Notes under the pieces: model-generated | Database searches by the model: none | What the model was told of the DNA's origin: nothing | What the model saw: only the letters and a program-made list of their open reading frames with translations | Assembly: GCA_903632075.3 (NCBI GenBank) | Contig: CAHIKZ030005495.1 | Location: 1,805,001 to 1,869,000 of the forward strand | Reading direction: 5' to 3' | Length of the DNA stretch: 64,000 bases | Source: Acanthosepion pharaonis | Taxonomy: Eukaryota > Mollusca > Cephalopoda > Sepiida > Sepiidae | Made by a program: the position numbers and the translations under genes | Part shown: one piece after another, positions 30,044 through 39,530 of the stretch | Layout: every line of letters begins with the position of its first letter | Numbering within the stretch: position 1 is the stretch's first letter

Positions 30044-30370
30044 AGTTGACTTGATTCATTGTACATGCAAAATTAAATGAATGAAGATTTGACTTAAAAA
30101 GCACTTCTCAGATTTTCCTAACATTATACCAAAACTGCCATTGAAAACTTTCGTTTTTTTTCCAAATTTGCGATTTAAGTTTGGCTTTATTGTTAAAATG
30201 GCTAGGCTTCCATTTTTTTTTGCTTAACGCCATGTCCCTTCTGAACGTCGGCGGTAATGGCTTGTCGGAAATTCCGCTTTCTAATTCTATGAATTGTCAT
30301 GTTTTCTTGAGAAACTCATTCTGTACATCGGAACAATATAGTTCGGGAATTACATTCCTTTACAAAATAC
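30044..30370. other. Unassigned DNA
   Basis: No recognised gene or repeat. Confidence 0.5.
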
Positions 30371-30680
30371 CCTCGGGGCAATGGATAGCGATTCGGACTG
30401 AATTCAAAAGAGCCAATATGCAGTGGAAAGTGGTGAGCCGAGTTCGAATTCCAGTCGAACTGGTTTGAACTCTGTCTCGTTACATTCTTTTAAAATGATC
30501 CTGATTTAGTCGGTCTTTATTGATTAATACCTTCCTTTTACTGAATCAAATACCATAGGATAAAACAGGTAGAGCAACAAACCCTGGGTTCTATGATTCT
30601 ACTTTATATGAATGAACTCGTCTGTAGATTCCCCGCCCTACGGATAAAACAGTAGAACAAATTTTTTGGGTTCTCTAGAT
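30371..30680 (+). mobile_element. Diverged tRNA-head SINE relic
   Basis: GCAATGGATAGCGATTCGG, GTGAGCCGAGTTCGAATTCC and GTTACATTCTTTTA, then CCCGCCCTACGGATAAA and GGGTTCT, follow the order of the family at 27881. The first body segment appears twice (30555 and 30640). Confidence 0.6.
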
Positions 30681-30689
30681 TTTTTTGAG

Positions 30690-32262
30690 TAGCAAGCATT
30701 AATTAGTAGCAGGATTACAATTGTGAATACAATCAAAAGGTATCTTACAAATGTAAGGCAAAATAAATACAAATGAATACAAAATACTACAAATGCAGTT
30801 AAGGACAAATGGACTAAAATTGAAATGGAGTTTTTATTACGAATTCTATAAATCCCGATTCTAGTATCTCTAATCTTTTTTTGTCTTTGTGATTAATTTA
30901 TCTTTGGACAAATACCGTTTTTTATTACAAATAGTTTCCCAAATACAAATAAAAATACAAATACTACATACAAAATGAATTCTACAAATTTACAAATACA
31001 ATAAAATGCAATAAAAAATTTTGACTACAAAAAAATAGAATTGTTAAATACAAATACAATTAAAATTAAAATAAAATGCACTATAAATACAATACAAATA
31101 CTACAAATGCAATACAAATGCCAAAGCAACAAGTGCAATACCCTGTTATCTTACCAATTGCTGGAGCGCGAAGAAATGGAACCGTACTACAAATTTACAC
31201 TAAAATACAATAAAATATAAATGCAATATAAATACAATACAAATGCAACAATACAAGGGCATTACAAAGCAATTTAAATGCAATGAACGCAAATGCAATA
31301 AAATACAAAGGACTGAACTTGAACTAAATCTCGCTGATTCCAAATTTGCCTAATACAAATACATTACAAATGCAATAAATACACTACAAATGCAATACAA
31401 ATAGAATCAAATGCAATACAAATAAACATTTTAATAAATTAAAATACGAATCTCTATAAATACAATACAAATAAATATAAATTTTTACAAATTTTACAAT
31501 ACAAATGCAATACAAATACATTACAAAATGCAAGTTATACAAATGCAATACAAATGGAGCAAAATACAAATGCAATAAATACAAATAAAATACGAATAGG
31601 CTATAAATAAATACAAACATAATACAAATGCAAATACAATATAAAAATATAAATACACATAAATGCAATACAAATTTTTATTACAATACAAATACAAATA
31701 CAATGCAAATACAATAAATAAAATACAAATGCAATGCAATACAAATATAAAATGCATAAATACAAATACACTACAAATGCAATACAAATACACTACAAAT
31801 GCAATACAAATACACTACAAATGCAATAAAATACAAATGCAATACAAATACAATAAAATACGAATACACTATAAATACAATACAAATACAATACAAATGC
31901 AATACAAATGTAATGCAAATACAATACAAATGCAATACAAATACACTACAAATGCAATACAAATACACTACAAATGCAATACAAATACACTACAAATGCA
32001 ATACAAATACACTACAAATGCAATAAAATACAAATGCAATACAAATACAATAAAAAATACAATAAAATACGAATATACAAATGTAAATAAATATAAATAC
32101 AATACAAAAATGCAAATGCAATACAAATACAAATGCAATACAAATACAATAAAATACGAATATACTGTAAATACAATACAAATACAATACAAATGCAATG
32201 CAAATACAACATAAATACAAATACAATACAAATACAATAAATTACAATACAAATACGCGTAA
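30690..32262. repeat. 11/22-bp ACAAATGCAAT/ACAAATACAAT array, ~1.57 kb
   Basis: The basic word is TACAAATGCAA or TACAAATACAA. Between about 31760 and 32030 it becomes a regular 22-bp unit, AAATACACTACAAATGCAAT plus AC. Ends are more degenerate. The 183-codon frame it opens (31663-32214) is only repeat translation. Confidence 0.95.
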
Positions 32263-32265
32263 AAA

Positions 32266-32520
32266 GTTCACGGTTTTTCTATTTGAATTTTATGATGAAT
32301 CATAGTTATTCAGTTAATGAGTGAATACGCTCATGGTGGCAATAAATTATATGTAGAAATTTCCATATCGCATCGTTAAAAATTTGTGCTTAACAACTTT
32401 AAAATAATATTGCAATAACAATCACAAATATGGATGCTGGTCGTCATTTAAAGAAGTAAGGGGGTACAAACAAAAAGATTTGAAACTGGCATCTTTTCCA
32501 TTTCACTGAAACTGCCATTA
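32266..32520 (+). repeat. Dispersed repeat D, copy 1
   Basis: Shares TTTGAATTTT-TGATGAATC, TCGCATCGTTAAA, GAGCTTAACAACTTTAA and AACAATCA-AAATATG-ATGC with copies at 33260, 34208, 38143/39366 and 44830. Probably the end of an unidentified retroelement; non-coding here. Confidence 0.75.
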
Positions 32521-33096
32521 AACAAATTTATCTTCCCTTCTTTCTTTCTTCCATTGAAACCAAGTAACGTCTCTGATATGTCTTTTCCGTTTTTCCATGT
32601 GATTACTTATTGGTACTGGCAGGAGACACTTTTATCTTCTCTTCTTTCTTTTTCTCCCGGGGTAGATTGTTCTAGTTCCACGTGCCATGCCTTTTCTGAA
32701 TATCTTAGTGTCAGAAGCCTTCTGTAGAACCACTTCACTGTTACTTCTATTCTCTACATACAACGTGTGAAAGCACGTACGATACGTTGCCCTTGACTGC
32801 CACCAACCATTTCTTTTTGAAACTGCAACTGAAATTTTCAACGTTCTGTTAAAATACACAAAGCGATCGTAGCGACGTTTATCAATGACGTAGAATGGAA
32901 GATAAACAGACGTCTTTCGCGTCGGAAGTTGCATTGTATTACGAGCATGGTTTTATTTCACTTTATTTATTTTTGGATCTTGACCAGATCCAACACGATG
33001 CCTGTTGAACTGTGGTCTGGAGACGTTAGGAAGCACGCTTTAGGTTACTTCAAGTCGTTTCTTCGCCTGGTGAAAATTGTTCAGCATTCACTGCCA
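32521..33096. other. Unassigned; 100-codon minus-strand ORF 32632-32934
   Basis: The ORF reads WWQSRATYRTCFHTLYVENR and ASDTKIFRKGMARGTRTIYP but belongs to no family I can name. It sits between copies of repeat D, so it may be part of that element. Confidence 0.35.
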
Positions 33097-34880
33097 TATA
33101 TTTTATGAATTCCGTTGGCAATAATATTTCTTTAATTAGATAGAGGTTGATAAGAAATGAATTCATACCTTTCTCAAAGGTATTCGTGCGAAAATTAACG
33201 AGAAGCTGATTCCATTTCCCGCGTTGATAAACATCACGCTACCAGTACATTTTTTCTTTTGTTATATTATACTAGGGATAGCCATGAAAGTTTCCTCTTT
33301 GAATTTTCTGATGAATCTTAATTCTTAAGTTAATGATTGAATAAGTTCATGGCGAGGTTCACGACAATAAAACATCCGTAGAAATTCCTTTATCCCATCG
33401 TTAAATATTTGAGCTTAACAACTTTAACAAAATATTGCAGTAACAATCATAAATATGAATGCTGGTCATTATTTTAAAAAGTAAGGAGGTATTCATACCT
33501 TTTCCCAGGGCAATCGTGCGAATGAAAACTCATCGGCCTCGGCTGAAATTCAAACTCGACACTCCATCCCACTTTCAGCCCACTATCATCGCTAAGCGTA
33601 CATCCAATCTCGACTTCATCATCATTTACTCCGCCGCTGTGGTCACAACTCCCCTCTGTTGTAATGGCAGTTCATGGTGACATTCAAGGCAAAATAGTGC
33701 AATGGCTTGGCGGTTTCTTTTGCACTGAGTATGTTGAGGTTACACCGTCCTTTCTCTCAGAAGTTACTCCGCCCGCTGGTAAAACCGTAGAATTCTAAAG
33801 CACACCTCCTTCTTGCAGGCCGGCGACTGACCGATGGTTGCTTGGCACAGGTGGTTTGAAAGTAGGCGTTCATCTTCAATGGTCGGGTTGGGAAAAACTT
33901 CCAACTACCCTCACACAGGATAGCCTGCAATTGACGGGGTTGTGATCATCGCAGTGTCCATGCGACTTCTTGAATCCATGAGTGAAAGTAGGCCATAGAC
34001 CAGTCGAGTTCCGCATCCCAATATATTTTATTAATAACGTTGGCAATATTTTTTCTGAATTAGATACGGGTAGAGAAGAAATGGATTCATAACTTTCCCA
34101 AGGGTATTCGTGCGAGAATTATCGCAACAAACGAGGCTGGAAATTGAACTCGTCAAGCCGATTCCATTTTCCGCGTTGATAAACATTATGCTACCAGTAT
34201 ATCTTTTCTTTTGTTATATTATACTAAGAATAGGCGTGAAAATTTCCTCTGCATTTTTTTGCTGAATCTTAAGTTAATGATTGAATTAGCTCATGGCGAT
34301 TTATACGGCACTAAAATATCTGTAGAAATTCCCCTATCACATTGGTAAATATTTGAGCTTAACAGCATTGCAGTAACAATCATAAATCGAAATGCTGGAC
34401 ATTATTTTAAAAAGTAAGGAGGTATTCATACCTTTTCCAAGGGCATTCGTGCGAATGAAAACTCATCGGCCTCGGCTGAATTTCGAACTCGACATTCTAT
34501 CCTACTTTCATCGCCAAGCTAAGCGCACATCCAATCTCGACCTCGTCATCATTTACTCAGTAATCGCATTTTGCGCCGCCGCTGTGATCTCCACTCCCCT
34601 GTAATTCATGGTGACATTCAAGGCAAAACAGTGCAATGGTTTGGCGGTTCCTTTTGCACCGAGGATGTTGATGCTCCTTCTCTCCCGCAGGCGACTGGTC
34701 GATGCCGTTGACGGTGGTTTAACCACCGCAATGCCCATGCGACTTCTTGGTGCCATGAGTGAGAATTTGATGTCATCTGTGAACCAGTACAGTTCTGCCT
34801 CGCAATTCACCTGGATAAAGCAGGGTCGCCTGCTTCGCCGCAAAGGTACTACAATTGCCATCCAATATCTACTTATATTA
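33097..34880. repeat. Tandem duplication, ~915-bp unit, with repeat D and SINE heads inside
   Basis: 33097-34010 and 34012-34880 run in parallel: TTGGCAATA, ATTCATACCTTTC, GGTATTCGTGCGA, CGCGTTGATAAACAT, then repeat D (33260-33500 and 34208-34432), GCCTCGGCTGAA-TTC and CATGGTGACATTCAAGGC. Minus-strand B-box-like words (GAGTTCGAAATTC, GAGTTCAATTTCC) show decayed tRNA-head SINEs in both units. Copy 2 lacks some ~120 bp of copy 1 near 33740-33880. Confidence 0.78.
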
Positions 34881-34924
34881 CTGAATTATTTAGCGCACCT
34901 AGCCAGCACAATGAGAATAGGTAG

Positions 34925-34995
34925 CTAGGCGTTGGGTAGTGGTTAACGATCTAGTGTGGTTTGGCGTTAAAAATAGTTCGAGTCTCATCAAGTTG
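34925..34995 (+). mobile_element. tRNA-like SINE head
   Basis: GTAGCTAGGCGTTGGGTAGTGG and GGTTAACG (A-box side), then ATAGTTCGAGTCTCATC (B box). No clear body or TSD. Confidence 0.5.
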
Positions 34996-35418
34996 TCCTT
35001 ACAAAACTGTGTGAAATTAGTCTTTTGTTTATCAAGCAATAACCTAATGCGAATTATGTTACTTGACTTGAATACACAGATGTACGCTTCTTTTCGCCGT
35101 GTTCCAGTATCCCCTCATCCTCGTGTTTCTTCTTTTCAGATCATCGTTGCCTTGACGTTTTTTTTTATCTAAATGTTATACAAACATGGATTCGTTTCAT
35201 ATGGGGTAAAAGATAGAAACAAAGGTAGCCAGAATGATCACTTCGCCCACACGCTTGTCTTTCTTTTGCTCACTCTCCCCATAAAGAATTTTAATAGATC
35301 ACAACTTTTACTCGTTTTCAAACTTACCGGCTTTTCAAGCTTTCTCTCATGGTCTCTTGACTTCGCGCCAAGAAACTCTCTCCTTTGCGTCTTTTATTTA
35401 TCAACTCGACCACTCTTC
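34996..35418. other. Unassigned DNA
   Basis: No recognised gene. Confidence 0.5.

Positions 35419-35478
<60 letters not shown>
35419..35478. repeat. (AT)n microsatellite
   Basis: About 60 bp AT run. Confidence 0.97.
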
Positions 35479-35482
<4 letters not shown>

Positions 35483-35502
35483 TTATATATTAAAGGCATT
35501 TA

Positions 35503-35643
35503 GACAGATATTAGTTGAAAATACATTTATATTAAATCAAAATAATAATGATCAAAAACTTAAAATCCTAGAAGCCCTTTATTTAAGAGAATTAAAGCAC
35601 AAAATAAATAAAGTCAGCAACAAAGTTCTTAAATATCTATAGC
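35503..35643 (+). pseudogene. PLE protein C-terminal tail fragment
   Basis: The open frame reads FRQILVENTFILNQNNNDQK, LKILEALYLRELKHKIN and VSNKVLKYL with a natural stop at 35640-35642. The ILEALYI-xxxKPxIN motif ends many GIY-YIG PLE proteins. Only this tail survives, between two (AT)n tracts. Confidence 0.7.
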
Positions 35644-35644
35644 A

Positions 35645-35645
<1 letters not shown>

Positions 35646-35691
<46 letters not shown>

Positions 35692-35725
35692 CATATATCA
35701 GCAAAGTATATATATATATATATAG

Positions 35726-35772
<47 letters not shown>
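35646..35772. repeat. (AT)n microsatellites
   Basis: AT runs at 35646-35682 and 35707-35772. Confidence 0.95.
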
Positions 35773-35776
<4 letters not shown>

Positions 35777-35919
35777 AAGGTATTTTGTAGGTACAAAATT
35801 TAATGATCGAAATAAAAGTATAAAATTTAATATTACAAGACATATTAAAACAATATTAAATAATAAAAAAAACAAAAAAAAACCTCAACAACAAGGGGGG
35901 GGGAAGCAACAAAGTCCCG

Positions 35920-36126
35920 AACACCTACAGTTACGCCATATGCGAACATCTTTTAAATAGCAGAGATTGTGCCGCCAAATTTAGTGTTGACTGGTTCACC
36001 GTGTTGGCCCGGTCACACTCTGTATTTCACCTGAAGGTTCTGGAGGCACTTTACATTGGGTCCCGCAAGCCTTCTTTGTGCAAACAACGTGAGTGTTTGT
36101 TGGGACTCGCTGTCATCTGCCTCTAG
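35920..36126 (+). pseudogene. PLE protein C-terminal tail, 68 codons open to a natural stop
   Basis: NTYSYAICEHLLNSRDCAAK, FSVDWFTVLARSHSVFHLK, VLEALYIGSRKPSLCKQRE and LLGLAVICL, stop 36124-36126. The HLKVLEAxYIxxxxPSLCKQ block is typical of the end of Penelope-family proteins. No GIY-YIG or RT is attached; the left inverted arm cuts straight into the coding frame, so the 5' truncation point is visible. Confidence 0.8.
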
Positions 36127-36144
36127 TTCCTTCTTGCATATACA

Positions 36145-36148
<4 letters not shown>

Positions 36149-36201
<53 letters not shown>
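36149..36201. repeat. (AT)n microsatellite
   Basis: AT run ~20 bp after the PLE stop codon. Confidence 0.97.
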
Positions 36202-36206
<5 letters not shown>

Positions 36207-36259
36207 TCCAATTTTTTCCATTATTCACATTTACTCTGTTTTAATATTGAATCTCCCGT

Positions 36260-36296
36260 GGAAGCCTGACGAGCGGGAGCGAAACTTGTTGCTTCC
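36260..36296 (+). ncRNA. Hammerhead ribozyme, minimal form, in the PLE terminal repeat
   Basis: Stem I is GGAAGC/GCTTCC (6 perfect pairs, 36260-36265 with 36291-36296). The core is CTGACGA (36266-36272), stem II GC/GC with loop GGGA, GAAA, stem III AC/GU with loop TT, and cleavage triplet GTT. All invariant positions are present. The predicted cut is between 36290 and 36291. Stem II and III of two pairs each suggest a dimer-dependent, weak ribozyme, as reported for PLE hammerheads. GTT is permitted but cuts more slowly than GTC. Confidence 0.7.
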
Positions 36297-36380
36297 CCCC
36301 TTGTTGTTGAGTTTTTTTTTTTTTTTATTATTTAATATTGTTTTAATATGTCTTGTAATATTAAATTTTATACTTTTATT

Positions 36381-36384
<4 letters not shown>

Positions 36385-36420
<36 letters not shown>
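36385..36420. repeat. (AT)n microsatellite
   Basis: AT run at the outer edge of the right inverted arm. Confidence 0.95.
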
Positions 36421-36422
<2 letters not shown>

Positions 36423-36424
36423 AT

Positions 36425-36600
36425 TAGAAAAAAACAGACCACTTTAAGGTACCATTACAATAATTTATTTCACCAAAATCCTTTTTGAAAGACTCCGGAT
36501 CATCAGGTAACACTTCCAACAACGAAAAGGAAAAATGGGATTAGAAATTGATGGGTAGTGTAATTTTTGTAATTTAACAGGGAGGGTGATCAACGAGACA
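36425..36600 (-). mobile_element. PLE-type terminal segment A with hammerhead-like fold (minus)
   Basis: The minus strand at 36517-36445 reads CTGATGA, an 11-pair stem (CCGGAGTCTTT/AAGGATTTTGG with several G-U), TGAAAT, AAATTATTGTA. The same segment on the plus strand is at 46700-46880. Between the copies stem pairs change but pairing is kept (for example G-U here, A-U there). The 10.1/11.1 pair next to the core is U-U, a defect in both. Confidence 0.6.
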
Positions 36601-36776
36601 AGGTATAGTATAGAGAGGGGTAAATTTCATATTTCTCTTAAACATGTTTTATATTGGGGTAGGAGGAGTGACGTAATTGTGACCTATTTAGATGGTTATC
36701 TTAACGGAAATGATATATAGGAATAGGAGGGTAGTTCGGGGGAAAAGAAAAGGAAAAATGGAAAGGCTTCTCATTA

Positions 36777-36778
<2 letters not shown>

Positions 36779-36828
<50 letters not shown>
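36779..36828. repeat. (AT)n microsatellite
   Basis: AT run, 50 bp. Confidence 0.97.
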
Positions 36829-36832
<4 letters not shown>

Positions 36833-36867
36833 ATGAGAAGCCACGTATACTTTCTTAATATGTATAT

Positions 36868-36978
36868 ATAGAAAAAGTTGCAAATTAAAAAATAATAATG
36901 TTTTTTATGAAAGTATTTATTTATATATATATTTGATATTTCAGATTGACCTCAATCTTTCTTCAGAAATAACTGTTT
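36868..36978 (+). repeat. PLE-associated terminal segment B, copy 1
   Basis: GTTGCAAATTAAAAAATAAT, TGTTTTTTATGAAAGTATTT, TTTGATATTTCAGATTGACC and CTTCAGAAATAACTGTTT lead directly into the GIY-YIG reading frame. The inverse copy is at 46105-46210. Segments A and B keep the same relative order at both loci, so 36.4-37.0 and 46.1-46.9 kb are copies of one element end. Confidence 0.7.
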
Positions 36979-37498
36979 GTTTACAAGTAGCGTCCGTCCA
37001 GTTAACCTCCAGTTAGACAAAAAGATCAAAGACATTTTCGATAAACCACCCATAAATGCAAAGAAACAATCACCTAACCTATCAGCTATCCTCACCTCTA
37101 CCAAATATCTAAACAATACAAACCAATCAGGAAATTACAAATGTAACAAACCTCGTTGCTTAGTTTGCAAACATTTAGTAATAGATAATGTATTTTCTGT
37201 ACCCAACACCAATATCAAGATACATCCACCTCACTTCACCAGTGATAGCCATAACATAATCTACTATTTATTCTGCACCTTATGTCCTAATAGTGGATAT
37301 ATTGGTGAATCTGGAAATAATTTTAGATTTCGCTTCAACAATCATAAACAAAATATACGTCAAAACAGTCCTTATTCCCCCATAGCTGAACACTTTAATC
37401 AATCAGGACACTCATTAGAAAACTGTAAATGTTTATTGATAGAATCCGATTTCAGTTCCACATACACACGCAGAAAAAAAAAGGTTTGGGTATTTTAA
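36977..37498 (+). pseudogene. PLE GIY-YIG endonuclease domain, 173-codon open frame
   Basis: Open from an ATG at 36977, which is unlikely to be a real start because the frame begins mid-protein. Residues ~55-70 carry CNKPRCLVCKHL (the CxxxxCxxC zinc-finger-like linker). Then IIYYLFCTLCPNSGYIGESG and FRFRFNNHKQNI form the GIY-YIG core (YIGE, R, H), followed by PIAEHFNQSGHS and LIESDFSSTYTRRKKK. It is intact over ~520 bp, making it the best-preserved coding piece of the window. RT is absent upstream, and the C-terminal tail is cut after the A-run at 37475-37485, probably by a slip there. The clade differs from the 25-kb relic. Confidence 0.88.
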
Positions 37499-37539
37499 TA
37501 GGGTATTTTTTAATTGAACTTGTTTAAGAATATGTTTTA

Positions 37540-37862
37540 ATATAACATTTGATATTATTTACACTGTTTACATTATTCGGACTGTTGTCCACATCTTTGT
37601 TGCCATATTCACGACATTTCGGTCGTTGTATTCTCCGGCTTTGTTCAGGTGATTGGAATTTCGAACTGAACGTTTTATTTCGTCCACTAGGCTAGTTTCC
37701 CGTGCCATGCCTCTGTCAGATGTCTCAGTTATCTTCTTTTTAACTCAACCCTCCAAGTTTTTGTTTACCATCGTAGTAGTCAGGTACTGAACTCACAGCT
37801 CTCTGGGTAAAGCCAATGGATCTAACCAATGCTTTATCCACTGGGCCATATGGATGAAATAA
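37540..37862 (-). mobile_element. SINE-like composite: tRNA-like head and PLE-type tail, copy 2
   Basis: Minus strand from 37862: GGCCCAGTGGATAAAGC, GGTTAGATCCATTGGC and GTGAGTTCAGTACCTG (B box), a ~110-bp body with AAGAAGATAACTGAGACATC, then CAGTTCGAAATTCCAATC, ACCTGAACAAAGCCGG, ACGACCGAAATGTCGTG and ACAACAGTCCGAATAATGTA. It matches the order of 25536-25880. The core is decayed (CTGAACA for CTGANGA; ATG for NUH), so no ribozyme is expected here. Confidence 0.72.
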
Positions 37863-37865
37863 AGG

Positions 37866-37985
37866 GTTCATTTCAAAATTCCAGTTACCTGGAGAAGGCC
37901 GAAGCGTACAACGGCTGAAACGTCGTGAATATAGCAACAAAGATGAGGACAACAGTCTGAAAAATGTAAATAATTACAATACCTC
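37866..37985 (+). repeat. PLE-type tail without head, inverted to the SINE
   Basis: AAATTCCAGTTACCTGGAGA, AGGCCGAAGCGTACAACGGC, TGAAACGTCGTGAATATAGC and GATGAGGACAACAGTCTG. Same tail as in 25536-25880; with the minus copy at 37540-37650 it forms an inverted pair around the SINE head. CTGGAGA replaces CTGANGA, and GTG is not a cleavable triplet. Confidence 0.7.
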
Positions 37986-38142
37986 ATCTCATTATAGATA
38001 GAAATTAAATGAATTAAGTACTCGTGAGTCTCCGCGTTTTAACCCGATAGTTCGAGTCGTCTATTTTGGTTTGGTTTACTGTTGTTGTTGTTGGATATTT
38101 AGCGAGTTTGTTCCTAATTTTAATATTTTACTATAAAGTAAA

Positions 38143-38311
38143 CGTGGAAATTTCATGGTTTTCCAATTTGAATTTTCTCATGAATCTTAATTCTTAAGTT
38201 ATTGACTGTATAAACTCATAGCGAATTCTACGACAATAAAATATCCGTAAAAATTCTACTATCGCATCGTTAAATATTAGAGCTTAACAATTTTAACAGC
38301 ATATTTGTTAT
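38143..38311 (+). repeat. Dispersed repeat D, copy 4, left half
   Basis: GTGGAAATTTCATGGTTTTC to GAGCTTAACAATTTTAACAG match copies 33260 and 34208. The match stops near 38311 and resumes at 39366, so a ~1.05-kb segment lies inserted within it. Confidence 0.75.
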
Positions 38312-39365
38312 AGTGGAACACACCTATTCTATAGTTAATGAACTCTCACGCCTATAATAAGTAGGAGTAGAAAGAGTAACGAGGGCAGTCAGTCAGTCGA
38401 CTGGCTGATCGGTTGAACTCTCTGCCTTCGGGCGGGGAGGAACCTGAAGGACGCTACGCCGAAGGGCGGAGTCTCCTTCGGGGAGGTGAACCTGGTTTAT
38501 ACGGGGTTGGCCCTGAACCCGTTTATGACACCCTCGGTGGGGGTGACGGGTTCGACTGGCTGATCGGCTCTTTTTCGGCCGAGGCCGGACGCTTCGGGAA
38601 TGCCCGTTTATACGGGTAAAAAAAAGGCCTTTCGGGAATGCCCACGTTAAAAAGGCCTTTGTGCCCATGACGCCCTCGGGGGGGGTGACTGAATATCGTC
38701 AGTCAGTCGACTGGCTGATCGGTTGAACTCTCTGCCTTCGGGCGGGGAGGAACCCGAAGGACGAATATCGTACGCCGAAGGGCGGAGTCTCTGCCTTCGG
38801 GGAGGTAACGCCGAAGGGCGGGCCCTGAACCCGTTTATACGGGTTCAAATGGTAATTTATTTTTGGCCGAGCCTAATGGCTCGGGAATGCCCACGTTAAA
38901 AAAGGCCTTTGTGCCACATGACACCCTCGTGGGGGGGGGTGACTGAATACTGTCAGTCAGTCGACCGGCTGAACGGTTGAACTCTCTGCTTTCGGGCGGG
39001 GAGGAACTCGAAAGAGGCTACGCCGAAGGGCGGATTCTCTTTCGGGGAGATAAACCGACCCTGAACCCGTTTATACGTTTCAATGGGCATATTTTTGGCC
39101 GAGCCCACGGGCTAGGAGATCCCACGTTAAAAAGGCCTTGTGCCACATGACGCCCTCGTGGGCGGGGGTGACTGAATATCGTCAGGCAGTCAGTCAGTAG
39201 ATGTCGGACGACAGTTAGTCAAACACTAAAAGTATCTGCGACCACAACTAGATTTACTTTGCGTCATACCTACTATATCAAGTTCCTAACGTTTTGTACG
39301 TCGAACCTATTTTAGGACCAACTTAGTACAAATATAAACCTCCACTGTGAAATCACTCCATAACA
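38312..39365. mobile_element. Insertion carrying a GC-rich stem-loop tandem array
   Basis: AT-normal ends (38312-38380 and 39200-39365) bracket three diverged GC-rich units starting GTCAGTCAGTCGACTGGCTG at 38388, 38698 and 38952 (310, 254 and 229 bp). The units are packed with short perfect hairpins. These include GCC-TTCG-GGC (a C(UUCG)G-type tetraloop), CGCC-GAA-GGGCG, GAACCCG-TTTATA-CGGGTTC, CCGAGCC-TAAT-GGCTCGG and AGCCCACGGGCT. The ends start GTTATAGTGGA and finish TCACTCCATAAC, a weak 5-7-bp inverted match; no TSD. There is no coding sense in any frame. Composition is quite unlike the rest of the window; function and family unknown. Confidence 0.7.
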
Positions 39366-39488
39366 AAATTATAATAACAATCATAAATATGAATGCTGGT
39401 CGTTATTTTAAGAAGTACGGGGGTACAAATCAAAAGTTTTGAAATTGAAAATTTTTCCCATTTCAGTAAAACAGACTCAAACACTTTT

Positions 39489-39500
<12 letters not shown>
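39366..39500 (+). repeat. Dispersed repeat D, copy 4, right half
   Basis: TAACAATCATAAATATGAAT, GCTGGTCGTTATTTTAAGAA and GGGGGTACAAATCAAAAG match copy 1 at 32400-32520. Confidence 0.75.
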
Positions 39501-39528
<28 letters not shown>

Positions 39529-39530
39529 TC
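39486..39530. repeat. (TTTC)n microsatellite
   Basis: TTTC run at the end of repeat D; copies 1 and 5 have shorter TTTC or GAAA runs at the same place. Confidence 0.9.

Larger units (their letters stand above)
35790..36395. mobile_element. PLE remnant bounded by ~110-bp inverted terminal repeats
   Basis: GGTACAAAATTTAATGATCG at 35790 through CAACAACAAGGGGGGGGGAAGCAAC (to ~35912) is the inverse of 36285-36395 (TTGTTGCTTCCCCCCCTTG through TACTTTTATTTCG). Between the arms lie a PLE C-terminal coding tail, an (AT)n tract and a hammerhead. PLEs are known to carry pseudo-LTRs that may be inverted, which fits. The right arm's similarity begins within a few bases of the predicted hammerhead cut. Confidence 0.75.

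Noticed and set aside
29831..30104. Poly-Asp (plus) and poly-His (minus) ORFs
   Set aside because: Read-through of the (GAT)n tail of a LINE.
31663..32214. 183-codon Asn/Thr/Gln/Tyr-rich ORF
   Set aside because: Repeat translation of the 11/22-bp array.
38393..38668. ORFs in the GC-rich array (68 and 91 codons)
   Set aside because: Created by absence of AT-rich stops; arginine/glycine-rich, not conserved between the three units.
38388..39190. rRNA or tRNA cluster as an explanation of the GC-rich hairpins
   Set aside because: No A/B boxes, no cloverleaf spacing and no conserved rRNA words seen.
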